Shown: positions 1-11,192 of the stretch, piece after piece
Position numbering within the stretch: position 1 is the stretch's first letter
How the letters are laid out: every line of letters starts with the position of its first letter
Assembly (NCBI GenBank): GCA_023159155.1
Contig: JAJNNX010000033.1
Coordinates: 372,001 to 436,000, forward strand
Reading direction: 5' to 3'
Origin: Ustulina deusta
Taxonomy: Eukaryota > Ascomycota > Sordariomycetes > Xylariales > Xylariaceae
DNA length: 64,000 nucleotides
Program-made: the position numbers and the translations under genes
The notes under the pieces: model-generated
Told to the model about the DNA's origin: nothing
Seen by the model: the letters and a program-made list of their open reading frames with translations, nothing else
Databases searched by the model: none

Positions 1-153
1 CCATCATCATGTACAAATACCATGCTAATACAGTTAAACAGAACCACTATCATCACGCCAGCTACTCGTATCACTCTCCCCAATGCGATGCCCTCGCGTA
101 TGTCCCCTCAGGCTAAATGATGTATGAATGCCACCCCAGTCACCGGAGCCGGC

Positions 154-3100
154 CTATCGACCCGTTGTAGAGAAGGCCACTTTTACATCCGCCCGCGGCC
201 ACTCGAACGCTACATCGCCACCGTACACAGTCGTCGTGATGGTGGAGATGCGCACCTCGACCTCGTTATAGAACTTCTCGCATTCCCGCAAAACACGGCT
301 GACCAGTTCCCGGCTCAGACTCGGGTCGTCGGCGTCGCCGAAATGTTTTTCAACTCGCTTGCGTAGCGCTTCGACGCCCTTGCGGACTTCGCGCCCGTCG
401 TAAGCACTGAGGATTTTGTTGAACGTCGCCTTTGAATTGCTAGGCTGTGCGGCGATGATGGTGATGGTTTTTCCTGATGCAATCTGTGTCTCAAGATTTT
501 CTAGGTACTCAAGCAATTTCCCCAGAGGCCTGCGCATCACGGCATTGAGATATAGGTTCATGTGCTCCGCCATCTCGCTAGCGGCCGCTTGCTTCCATTC
601 TTCGAGTACCTCAAGGCCATGAGTATTAAGCTCTTCCGAAAAATGGTTCATATTTTCAATTAGGAGAATGTGATAGTTCAACGCCTCCTTGTCCTCGGGA
701 TCGGCACCGCTGTTCGTGAGCGTTGCCGGATTCTCTCGAGCAATCACCTTGAGAGAGTCAAACATGGATTTTATGATGCGCTCATACTCTCTGTCTACGG
801 CTCGCCTAACAGAAGACGCCGTATCTGTCATCGAGAGCATATTCTCAACTGCGGCAGAGAAATTCGGGAATACGCGCATGAAAGAGATGACGCCTTTGCG
901 CTTCTTAATTTTAACCTTGGTGTCTTCTATCGCGCGAATTTGTTCCTCGACGAACTTGGAGAAGCGTGATTCAAGGCTACCATTGAGCTTGTGAAGAATA
1001 TTGTTCAAGAAGTCTTGGTTAGATGATGTCATCTCTACTTGTTTGCGCTCTAAGACGGCCAGAATGCCAACTCCTTGCCTACTCTCTTGTCAGTGGCGCC
1101 ATCCGAATCATGAGCAAAATGCGATGATACTTACAATGGATCCTGTGCCAGAACCCAGAGGATTAGATTCTGAAGATCCTGTTCCAGGAACAAAAATATG
1201 GCTTCCATTGCTCGAGTGACCCTCCTGGCCAAGTCACGATCAGGCTCCATAAGTCGGTGTCGCTTTAAGTCGCCACCTTGTCGGTCGCGTGGTCGCGTTG
1301 CCGCTACGAGGTCTGGGAAATCTGCGGTCTCCAAGGTCGTGGCATGAAAGAAATCCACGATGAAGTTCTGCTCAATCACAACGAGAGGAAGTAAATCGTC
1401 CATAATGCCAGCAAATATTTCGTAAGGATGACTGCGACCATCTTGCGTTTTTTCCGAGTTTGCCTTGTTTCCCTCGCCCAAAGGCCTACCAAGAGTCCTC
1501 GCTAGTGTTTGACTTCTCTTGACAGTGACTCTTCTTGCAGTTGCCATTGTGCCTTCCTGCTGTTTTTCTATCTGGGCTGTAAAAAGGAGTTCTGACTCCT
1601 CACTTGCCGGTTTCCTTGCATTCCGTTTCCATACGTCCAAGATGTCCTTGAACTGTGATCGATAGAGAGGAGTGTTCTTCTCTTGGTAGATGTGAAGGTA
1701 ACGATCCCATTCTTCCAAGTTTACCTCCCGGGCGTACAGAATTAAGGGATGGTACTGCCAGAGCAGGTTCCGCCCGGCGTCATGATTCCGAGGATCAACC
1801 TTCTTGGACAGAGCACCAGAAATGGTCGACTTGGTTTCTTGGATGGCTTTATCAAATTGGCGAGACATGAAGCCGCCCAATCTGTTCAAGAAAAACTTGG
1901 TTTCCGACAGATACATTTCTTTCTTTTCTTGAACAATGCGCATCTTGCCATAGTCTGGATTAAGGCTTGCCTGTTGCTCATTCATGCTTGCATCCTCACT
2001 CTTTCGCAGTTCTGGTCCCGCCACCGAAGGATCAATCTTCATCATGGCCTTATATAGAGTAACTAGCGCTGCTTCGATTTCTTCCAACCCAGAAGTAGTT
2101 TCCAAAGCAGCCACTTTCAGGGGTTGCAAGTCATCCTCAGTGATGGCACAGATGTCAAGAAGTGACTCTAGTTCGTTCCGAAGCAGCTTTTGGTTTGCTG
2201 CCTGTACCTGCAGTCCTTGTCCCTGAGCTTCTATGTAGGCGATGTCATCAGACAACGTCTATGCCTTGTCAGCATCTAATTCGTAATACGGAGCGAGCGC
2301 CGTACTTACCGAAAGTTCAACACTATACAACGTTAGGAGGTTATCGAGCTCGTCGCATTCAGTAATAGCAATATCTAAGCCGGTTTTTATAGCATCAACC
2401 CTCTCATCTTCTTCTTGGAACCGAGCAACCCAACCTCCGGCCTGTGCTTTGTTTAGTTCCCGTTCTATATCGAGTTTCATCTCGTCAACATTACGAGATC
2501 GCATCTGATTGCCTGGTACCCAGCCAAAATGATCTAACCATCTGGCGAACTCTGTGGTTGTATCTGCGAGGAGCGTGGTATCTACACCGAGAGCTGAGAA
2601 ATACTTGGTGTCATTGCCAGAGATGGTTATCTGTTGTGCTTCCTCATTTTTGCGCGTTTCTTCAAGATGCTTCCTTTGGACTTCTTTGGTGGTGATTTCA
2701 AGACTTGTAGGTTGATTAGAGTTGGGTAGAGTGACTTTAACCTCAGGGACGGGTGCCGGTTTCTCATCAGGTTTCTGCGTAGGTTCGACGGACTTCGGAG
2801 CCTCGGGCGGCGGCACAGGACGAGGTGGAGCAGGCACTACGCTGGTAATACCATCCGGACCATCCACAATGGCCTTCTTTGCGGCTTCACGTAATCGCTC
2901 TCCCGCCCCCCCTGGTCGAGGCTTAAAGGAACCTGCAGCTGACGCAGCTTTCCATAATGCACCTGCTAATTTTTGTTGGGATGCTTTTGCTTTGATCATG
3001 GGTCCCAAGCCTGGTCGCATTTCTTCTTCCTTAGGTGGACCAGTCGACGAAGTTTCTGGTGCCGTACTTTGAGACACGGGAGCATCTGGGGTACCATTAA

Positions 3101-4575
3101 GGCTGGTATCAGTGGCAGTTGAGACTTCTTTGACATGCTCAGGAGCCGAGTCTGATTTCTCTGTTCTTGGGCTGCTTTCAGGACGGCTTCCCACCAAGTC
3201 ATTTCGAGGTATCGTTCGTTCGTTGCTCCGAGGCGGAGGTTCTCTCCGAGAACCCTGACTCATCAGAGGTGCGGGCACCAGATCATTATCTTTAGCGCCT
3301 TGAGGCCGGAGAGGATCCATTGGCGGCCGTTTCCTATCTGGGAGGCCAAGCTGGGAGGCGGAAATATCTTGAGGTTCTCCGAATCTCCCAAGCGCACCAG
3401 ATCCTGATGTGCCTCCGCGGGATCGCGGTGGGATACTACTGGCATCGTCACTTTTTGCTGTGGAAATTGATGCTGTGAGAGAATCCTGACTTTTGTTATT
3501 TGACGCCAATCCTCGGAGGGCAGGAGGTTGATTGGAAACACGGCCTAAGTCAAGGCTAGGTGCTGGAGAGGAGGTACCGTTCGGAGGCCCGAAATTACGG
3601 ATTGGTGGTGTGGATGGTGGTTGACTAGGCCGAGGGCTAGGGAGTGCAGGAGTCGTCTGCGCGGGCGGTGTCTCAGTCCATAACGGTTTCGGTTCGGGTC
3701 GCGACCGTGATGGAGGCCTTGACCCTGGTCGTGATGGGGGCCGAGAGGGGGCTCTTGGGGGAGGTAGACCATCGGACCGAGAAGGGGGAACCGGTACTTT
3801 GGCGTCGGGTCGAGGAGGAATAGGAGACGGCCGCGGGGGGGCACCCGTCTGTTCAAGTCGCGATTGAACAGCCTCGTAAGGGGGCGGTGGCTGTCCGGGG
3901 GGGAACGGCGGCTGTCGGGGGGGCGGCGGTTTTCGCGAACCAAGAACCTGGTCTTGTTCACGAGGATCAAACCCCTTCAGCTCTGGCTGCCCCCCACCGG
4001 TGTATTTGCCGTATATCTTGATCAAGCTCGCAATGAAGAACTTCTTTTCCTTATCCGCTTGTGCCTGCCAGTAGTACGGCTTTCCGATGTTAACAACGAA
4101 GCCTGTGTCACCGGCCCATTGTCGCTGCTGCGGTTCGACAGTGGTGGCAGTGAATGATTCGATCGTCGTCAGGTCGTTGAGGTCCCATGTCTTGCCAATG
4201 GAGAACGAACCATTTGCGTTCTCTTTGGATTTATGCATGCGCACACGGCCCGATTTCCGCACAGAAACGATGATGATACGGGGCTTTTCCGACTCTCTGC
4301 GACTGTCAGGTGGAGGAGGGCTGGTCGGATACGCCCCGTACTCGGTGATCCGAATGTGAGTGATGTAAGTTTCTATGACTGGCGGCGCGAAAGAACCCGT
4401 GTTAGTGAGTGAGCAGGTCGGCGTGACCGTGGGACGAGGTTGTCATACTGGATCCGTCTGTGTCCTTCTTGTTGAAGCAACTCTCGACAATGCGCCGCTT
4501 CTCCTCCTCAAACTTCTCGGCCCGACTCATGTCACGGCCGTAGCCGGGGCCGCCTCGCTGCCGGGAAGCATCCAT
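154..4575 (-). CDS. sec3: Exocyst complex component Sec3
   Basis: Subunit of the exocyst, which tethers secretory vesicles to the plasma membrane at growing hyphal tips. Four exons: 4575-4449, 4378-2310, 2258-1135 and 1078-154. All introns are GT-AG, the first with a CTAAC branch site, and the sum is 4245 nt (1414 residues). The start is the first ATG of exon 1, followed by DASRQRGGPGYGRD. Residues of roughly 45-170 form the Sec3-type PIP2/Rho-binding PH domain (GFVVNIGKPYYWQA, then KKFFIASLIKIYGKYTGG). About residues 175-500 are a disordered proline/serine/arginine-rich linker. From about 600 the protein is helical and matches the conserved Sec3 C-terminal region, ending with YGGDVAFEWPRADVKVAF. 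The family is known; domain limits are estimates. The long linker is typical of filamentous fungi. The gene is divergent from nothing: the next gene upstream, the S58 peptidase, runs in the same direction, 647 bp away. Confidence 0.95.
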
Positions 4576-5222
4576 TGGTGCCTGCTTTCAAGCGGTGGGG
4601 GGGATTCATGAATGTGACAGCGCGCTCATCGAAAGATACGAGGGGGTTCGTGGAGCATCTTCGACTGTCATCCACGCAGCAGCGGCCCAGAATGCGCAAG
4701 TGGCGACGGGGATCGAATTACGAGTTATAGGTGTAGAGTCCGGTTTGTACGAAGGAGGCTTCTGAAATGAGCGTTCGCATCCAAATCAAATCGGGCGATG
4801 TTGGGAGAAATCGGGTTCAAGGCAGGATTCGCTGTAGGTTAAGGTATGTCGCCGATGGTTGATGAGGTATGGGTTAGGTTGCTGCCGCAGTCATAGTACA
4901 ATGGATTGAACGGGCGTCAGGGAGGCGCGGGTGAGACAACCTTGGAACCCGGCAAACAGCCCCCTTGGGCGGGTTGTTACAGTGCACTTGCTCCCCTGTT
5001 AGTCTAGCGTGGATGTCGAATGTCCCGAGTTCGAAGCTGCCGGTAGAAACGACAGTAGGAACAAGCCACACAAAGAATGTGATGCATCAGCCACAGATAC
5101 TCGCCTCGATTCCTTCCGCTTATCTCGGTAAGTCCCTAGGTATATTTATCCCTCTCATTATCACAGGCTCCCCTTCGTTTTTGCAAATTACGTATACTGT
5201 AGCTTCTTGTTATGAATTAATT
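4576..5222. other. Intergenic: sec3 promoter and peptidase 3' end
   Basis: No coding exon is recognisable. The stretch should hold the sec3 promoter and 5' UTR, and the 3' UTR of the S58 peptidase. A short piece near 4998-5045 looks faintly tRNA-like (GTTAGTCTAG followed by GAGTTCGAA) but lacks a foldable anticodon arm. Confidence 0.5.
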
Positions 5223-6534
5223 CTAAACATCAAATTTGTACTTCTCCATAATCTCCTTGACTCTGTCCAGTGGGAGCGCTTCAATCTTGTGACCCAAGTT
5301 TCCGACCATTGTCTCGGCCATGCAGACGGCGTTGTATATGGCCTCCTCAGTAGCCTCTGCTGCTGCTTCGAAGAGCCCGTTGATTGATGAATCGTCCACC
5401 ACGTCCGCAGCGAATGGCGTTGGCTTCCATGGGTCTACCGCGCGTCTGTCCATGGATATCGTCTGTACTGGGATGCGGTTCCCAGTCGAGAATGCGAGAA
5501 AGATATCGCCGCTGGGGTTGTGGCCTCGGCCGCCCACCCTGGCAAGGCCCACGGTTGCTCTCTTAGCCAAACGCTGGAGCTGGGTTGGGTGTAGAGGCGC
5601 GTCTGTAGCTAGGATCACGATAATGCTTCCGTCTTTGCGGTCTTTCTCCCTTTCAAGATTTTCCCGGGCAAGCTTCTTCTCGGCGTCTAGCTCGGCCGCT
5701 TTCGCATCTTCTTGGTCCAGTATCCTTCCCACGGGGACACCTGAAATTCTAAAATGGGGCTTCTTGCCATAATTCGCTTGAACCAAGGCACCGACAGTGT
5801 AATTCTTAGGTTCTCCTTTGTTATCAAATCCTGGGACTACTCGGCTACTGCTGCCTGTACCGCCCTTGAAATAGTCTGCGCCAACGAAGATTAGTGATTT
5901 TCGCTCCAGGGCGGCGGCGAAGAGATATTGCACTGAGCCGGTAACAGAGCACCCCTTTTTGAAACTTACGGCATATCATCCCTGTGCCACCACCGACACA
6001 GCCTTCCCGGACGCGGTCGCTCGATACACTCTCTAGGCCCCTTACGATGTGCGCAGGCGTGATCGCAAATTGTGTTAGATCGTTCAGGTATCCGTCAAAT
6101 GTCTCAGCGACAATCGGCAAGAGAAACCAGTCCACCTGACCTTGTGCCGTCCCCTGGGACTTGATTGCATATTCGTATATACCTTGGTATGCGGCACCCA
6201 CGGCAAAGGAATTCGTGATGATGATTGGCGAATGCAGCAATCCAGTCTCATTGATCCAGTGACTACCGGTCATCTCGCCCGACCCGTTGAAGCTAAAGAT
6301 TCCCGCGTAGCATGCATTGTGAAACCAGTCTTCCCGCGGGAGAATGCTCGTAACGCCTGTGTTCACATTACCGTTGTCGGCTAGAACTTCTTGTGTGTGT
6401 ACTAGAACACCGGGCACGTCGGTGATTGAATTGAGCGATCCAGGTGCCCAGTCTCCGAGATGGAGGTCAGGGAGAAGCTCACGGATCCGCATACGAGGCA
6501 ACTTGTCGCCTGCCGGAGGGTTTGAGGTCGACAT
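5223..6534 (-). CDS. DmpA/S58-family L-aminopeptidase/D-esterase-like protein
   Basis: Member of the DmpA/BapA (MEROPS S58) N-terminal-nucleophile hydrolases, which cleave N-terminal residues from short or beta-peptides and are made as a proenzyme that cuts itself. Two exons, 6534-5970 and 5875-5223, give 405 residues, the usual family length. Removing the 94-nt intron (GTAAGT, CTAAT branch, GCAG) joins GGGTGMICH to [13 protein letters not shown], which is the continuous family motif. [10 protein letters not shown] near the N-terminus and [17 protein letters not shown] in the second half are also diagnostic. In the family the serine of the N-x-S-G-D motif is the nucleophile exposed by self-cleavage; here a proline precedes it. 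There is no signal peptide, so it is probably cytosolic. An insertion rich in K/E/D ([20 protein letters not shown]) in the middle is a fungal-looking charged loop. Confidence 0.93.
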
Positions 6535-7322
6535 GTTGGATGCTTGGAAACGGTTTCTCTAAAGATAGATCAAGACAGAATACGAGGCGTTGACCTGCTT
6601 CCTGAGGAAACATCATCACCGCAAAAGGCGCTGTGCGGGCTAATCTATATAAATTAATAAATTAATCCCCCTTTCAGTCCTCGAGCTAGGTGTGTAAAGC
6701 TACGGCGAGTTGAGTCACGCCGGAATTATGGGACTAGGGATTGATGTCGACAATTGGTCCGTATATTAAAGAGGATCATCACATCGCCGATGAGAATACA
6801 GGCTTCCCGAAAGCTATGCCCGACAATGACCATGGCCCTTCTTTGCAGAGTCTCTATTTCTGGATCCACATTTTGAATAGCTTCAAACCCGCCTCCTTTT
6901 AGGCGTCCGAGGCGTTGTTCGAAAAGTTACGGTAGTTAAACTATGCACCCGATATCTACACTACCTAGGTAGTATCCAAAAACTTGCAAGATCCCTTTTC
7001 CTTGTGCCGTGCGGAGAATGCCCCTCTTCATTCAGCCACCCGAATTCTCCCCCACACGAACTATACCCCACACAAGCTGGGGGACTATGGAGGTACCATG
7101 TAAACAGATACCGGCAGCCGAGATATTATGCCGTGGCTCAGATGTCCTCACTCGTTTCCTTGCGGTGTGCCGCAGTCGTGTCATCATCCAAGTCAATCAA
7201 AAGCACATAGCCGGGTACAAGCCGAACAATCCACTAGAACTAGTCCCTGTTTCAATAGGTATTCATGATACTTGCTGTGACTTGCCAAACAAAGGATATA
7301 GACGTACCCTTCGCCTCCCACG
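6535..7322. other. Intergenic: divergent promoter region
   Basis: This 788-bp stretch lies between the outward-facing S58 peptidase and transhydrogenase genes and should hold both promoters. No convincing coding exon is visible. A TACCTAGGTA-type palindrome sits at 6961-6973. Short open frames around 7004-7322 do not resemble any family. Confidence 0.5.
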
Positions 7323-9012
7323 ATGAGTGCCGCCATTCGTGTGACACCGAGTGTAAGTGTTCTTCAAGTCCCATACACCGACGTCGATGGAGCCCAGCTT
7401 AAGGCAACATCCGACAGGCCGCAACTAGAGCTGCCAGTCTTCTCAGAACAGTGCAGTACACACATCCTCCGAACTGCCCATGTCACTCTAATCCGGGTTA
7501 CCACCATCGCCATGCCCGGCCACAAATCGAGGCTTACGCCCAGCGGACCCGCGAGACCGGGAGACGCGGTTTCGCGTCGCCTATGGATCCCTCCCAGCAG
7601 AAGGAGTACGCCTTCGAGATGGCGGCGTCCTCGATTCGGTTCGGACCCGGCGTAACTCAGGAAGTCGGCATGGACTTCACCAACATGGGCGCTAAACGGG
7701 TCTGTGTCGTCACCGACTCCACGGTGAGGCGACTGACTGCTGTCAAGCAAGTTGAGGAAGCCTTGTCCAGAGAAGGAATTGAGTATGAGATCTTTGACAA
7801 GGTGCGAGTCGAACCTAAGGATAGTTCGTGAGTAGTTCTATATTCCGTGGCAAGGATGATCAAGCTGACTCTATCACAGAATCAAGGAGGCAATAGCGTT
7901 CGCGAAGCCTTATCAGGCAGACGCATTTTTAGCTGTCGGCGGAGGTTCCGTGATTGACACGGCGAAGTTAATGAACTTATATACCGAGTACCCTGAGGCG
8001 GACTTCTTAGACTTTGTAAATGCACCTCTGGGCAATGGACGACCAATCGACAAGAAGCTGAAACCCCTGGTCGCTATTCCTACCACCGCTGGTACTGGTA
8101 GCGAGACCACGGGGACGGCTATCTTCGATCTGGTAGCAAAGAAAGCCAAGACTGGTATTGCACATCGGAACCTGAAGCCGACGCTCGGTATCTGTGACCC
8201 GCTCAATACCAGAACCATGCCCGCTGCTGTGAAGGCTAGCTCCGGATTGGATGTCTTGTTTCACTCGCTGGAGTCTTGGACGGCGATACCTTTCAACGAG
8301 AGAACTCCCCGACCAACGAACCCTATTCTCAGACCAGCGTATCAGGGCGCTAATCCCATTAGCGATATCTTCTCCTTGAATGCATTGAGGAGCACCATCA
8401 AATACCTGCCACGATCGGTTAAAGACCCCGAGGATTTTGAGGCGCAAGCTGAGATGCTTCTCGCTGCTACACTGGCTGGAGTTGGCTTTGGTAACGCCGG
8501 CGTTCATTTGTGCCATGGTGAGAATACACTACTCTAGATGAAACCATCTAGCCGAGAGCTTGTATTAACACCCTTCACTAGGAATGTCCTATCCGATCTC
8601 TGGCCAGAACCCAGGCTACAAGCACGCAGGCTACGAAGTGACATCGCCTATTATCCCCCACGGCGTCACAGTAGCGGTAACCGCCCCAGCGGTGTTCCGG
8701 TTCACCGCGCCCTCAAATCCCGACCGCCACTTAGCGGCTGCCGAGGCATTTGGAGTTGACATTACGAATGTGAAACGCGAGGACGCTGGCGAGGTTTTGG
8801 GGGAGGCTGTAGCGAAGTTCCTTGCTGATCTTGGTGATCAGCCCAACGGACTCAAGGGCCTAGGTTTCACTAGCGAAGACATCGAAAGTCTCGTCGAAGG
8901 CACCATCCCTCAAGCGAGAGTGCTTATGCTAGCCCCAGGCTTAGCGAAGGAGCTTGAACATGAAAGAGACCAGCTGAGGAAGTTATTTGAAGATTCTATG
9001 ACACACTCATAG
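7323..9012 (+). CDS. Hydroxyacid-oxoacid transhydrogenase, mitochondrial
   Basis: Iron-containing alcohol dehydrogenase family, ADHFE1-type, which oxidises gamma-hydroxybutyrate-like hydroxyacids while reducing 2-oxoglutarate. Exons 7323-7352, 7457-7827, 7880-8517 and 8582-9012 sum to 1470 nt (489 residues). The N-terminus is short and basic with YTHPPNCPCHSNPGYHHRHA and then RRGFASPM, consistent with a mitochondrial presequence. FGPGVTQEVG begins the conserved domain. AVGGGSVIDTAKL is the nucleotide-binding glycine motif. SGLDVLFHSLES carries the Asp and His expected to bind metal, and LCHGMSYPISG spans the third splice junction. The first exon (10 codons) is the least certain part: the acceptor before TACACACAT was chosen because it keeps phase with a GTAAGT donor. 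An alternative acceptor slightly upstream, or a start inside exon 2, is possible. Confidence 0.92.
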
Positions 9013-9143
9013 ATAGATGTCTACTCTTTTTATTTCTGAATGGCGATCTCGCCGTGGGGTATTGTTTAGGTAGATAGGATCATCTCGAATCCTATTTAAC
9101 CTCGCAGCTCGTCTTATGAAACTCAAAATCTATCCTAAGAAGC

Positions 9144-10178
9144 CTAATGATCCTTCTGAGCGACGCAAACGTGTGCAATCATTTCCAACGTGTATGTTTC
9201 TCGCTCGTCATCAGTAAGCTGGTTCGCCACCTCCTCCGTCCACCTGCCCATCTCCTCCTCGCTCCACCCCTTGCAGAACTGGGCCGTCCACATCGGCGAG
9301 CTCAAAGCATCGAGTAAGCCACCGAGCGACCCATGGCTCCAATTCGGAGCCGTTTCATATAGCCGCGTACTCTCCGCCTTGAACCCGCCAGCCGCCATAA
9401 CGGTGGCCAAGTGCTCGCTCGTCAACCACTTGGGGTCGAGATCCACTAATACAACACCTGGGGTCAGTAATATCCATTTTGAACGTGATCTAGAGGGTTT
9501 CGAAGCGATTGAAAGCTTCTAAAACATGGATTGGGTCTGAAAAGGTGCCTCTCTTCTCTAAAAGCGGCCAGAACAGCTAAGCCATAACTCCGAGAATTAC
9601 TCACTGGCCTTTCCTCCACTCCCGCCCGGACGGATGGTCTCCACGACGCGGCTCATGAGGGCCTGAGGCCGGCGCGTCTTCCACGTCGTCACGATCGCGT
9701 GCCCGCCGGGCTTCAACACACGGTACATCTCCCTCGCCCCAGCAACAGCGTCGCCGAGCGTGAAGATCCCGAGGCTCATCACCACCGCCTCGAACGTGGT
9801 GTCCGCGAACCGCGAGAGATCCTGGGAGTCTTGCACATAAGCTTCTGACGTCGCCCAGCCGAGCGCGCTTGCATTGGCCTTGTATTGCTCGATCATGGAC
9901 TCGGAGAGGTCTATCCCCGTCACCTGCGGCGGCGGATTGATTGGTAGACCTGGCACGGAGATATACGCCGGAGATGGCGACAGAAGCAATTTGCTTACGA
10001 TCCCGGGCCCGCAGGCTGAGTCGAGGATCCGAGTTGTCGATGTATAGGTCGAGAGTGGAAGGTGCGATAAAGCAGCGGCCGAAAGGCGCGTGCTCGTTTC
10101 TCCCACGAGCTTCTCGTACATGGAACCACGGGAGAAATGAGAGTTCTTCGCGTCTGGATTCAAGCCCTCGGAAGCCAT
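9144..10178 (-). CDS. Class I SAM-dependent methyltransferase
   Basis: Rossmann-fold methyltransferase of the Methyltransf_11/25 type. Exons 10178-9605 and 9457-9144 give 295 residues. ILDSACGPGIVSKLL at about residues 50-65 is motif I, which binds S-adenosylmethionine. TGIDLSESMIEQY follows as the acidic end of strand 2. MSLGIFTL and YRVLKPGGHAIVTTWK are the later UbiE-like motifs. The intron has a GTGAGT donor and a CTGACCCCAG acceptor. The C-terminal part (LTSEHLATVMAAGGF, then WSEEEMGRWTEEVANQL) is typical of fungal small-molecule methyltransferases, but the substrate cannot be read from sequence. It has no signal or membrane segment and is likely cytosolic. Its 3' end lies about 130 bp from the convergent transhydrogenase gene. 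Confidence 0.88.
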
Positions 10179-10623
10179 GTTGTTGATATATCGTCTGTTA
10201 AGTTTGAGAGAAGGAGACGAGGTGGGAAAACTAGTGCGCCAGATGTTTAGAACGCCGCGGAAAGCCAGAGTGGATGTTGTGATTATTTATTGTTATTATT
10301 ATTTCAAATAATTATATTTAATCATCTGTGAAGTCGCTTATTCTCTCGGTCTTTATGTCGTGTTCGTCGGAGACAATTTACTGCGGGACAACAAAGAAGT
10401 ACCCGAATCACACATATGCTCGGAGACTTTCACAACAAACGTCGATAGGCTATCTCGAGAGCCTATGGAACCGCAAGTTTAGCGAGGACTTGTTTGATAG
10501 CCTAGAGGGTTATCATAAAGGGGGTGATATATCGTTTCTGTCTATACAGGGATTAGTGACTGAATAAATCTCTACGCTCCCGCCCGAAGACTGTATCCTT
10601 CCTGAATCTAACATTACAGGCCG
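10179..10623. other. Intergenic: methyltransferase promoter
   Basis: This 445-bp stretch has an AT-rich block at about 10278-10322. A 79-codon open frame at 10328-10567 (+) matches no family I know. I see nothing else. Confidence 0.4.
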
Positions 10624-11192
10624 CTAAGGTCCCGCAGAGCATAGGTAAAGAATCGCATCACCCGTGGTCAGACAAGTCGTCTGTACAGGATATTCGCAAG
10701 CAGTTGAACCAGGTGGACAGTCAAGAACGCATTTTCCCTTTAGAAGCAACAAACATTAGCTCATCGTTATTCTGTTAGCTCCGAGCGAAAAGAGAATATA
10801 GCCGGAGAGTTATGAGGAGAGAGAAGGAAACCACTTACCCAATTGATTTCCGCGTGGCGATGATACGCTAGAAAGGGATCCCCGTCGATGGCGGAGAGAT
10901 CGAGCCACGATAAGCCGTACTGGACATTCACCTCCATCTGGTACGGTTGTTGGACCTGAGGATTCAATGCGCATTTCAGTACGGCCCCAATGTTGTCATT
11001 GTCCGCCGTCAACTGAGACCAGTACATTTGGCCCGGTAGCACCAGGCTACTCGGAGTGAAAGTGCGATCATTCTTAGCACCGGCACACCAGATCTCGAAG
11101 GGGCATTCATTCTTAGCAATGAGCCATTTCGCGAATGTTTGCGGTAGGAGACTGACGAAGGGAACGGCTGCGAGATGATGAGCTCTTTGCAT
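10624..11192 (-). CDS. BYS1-domain (thaumatin-like) small protein
   Basis: Resembles the small fungal proteins named after Blastomyces yeast-phase-specific protein 1, usually secreted and of unknown role. Exon 1 is 11192-10839 and exon 2 is 10737-10624, totalling 155 residues, the usual size. The intron starts GTAAGT and ends TAAAG. Splicing joins AEINW to GKCVLDCPPGSTACEYPVQ, whose cysteine pattern with a final TTCLTTGDAILYLC fits the family C-terminus. CPFEIWCAG near the start of the domain and LSWLDLSAIDGDPFL in the middle are the best family marks. The start at 11192 gives a modest hydrophobic leader (HLAAVPFVSLLPQTFA); an in-frame ATG at 11249 would add 19 residues and bury it. Family assignment is from motif memory and is moderately sure. 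Confidence 0.72.

Noticed and set aside
3545..3970. Long open frame on the minus strand in another frame within sec3
   Set aside because: It is the alternative-frame shadow of the Pro/Arg-rich linker of Sec3.
4990..5060. tRNA-like stretch (GTTAGTCTAG ... GAGTTCGAAGC)
   Set aside because: It has A- and B-box-like pieces, but they are too close together, there is no anticodon stem, and the stem sequences next to GTTCGA do not pair.
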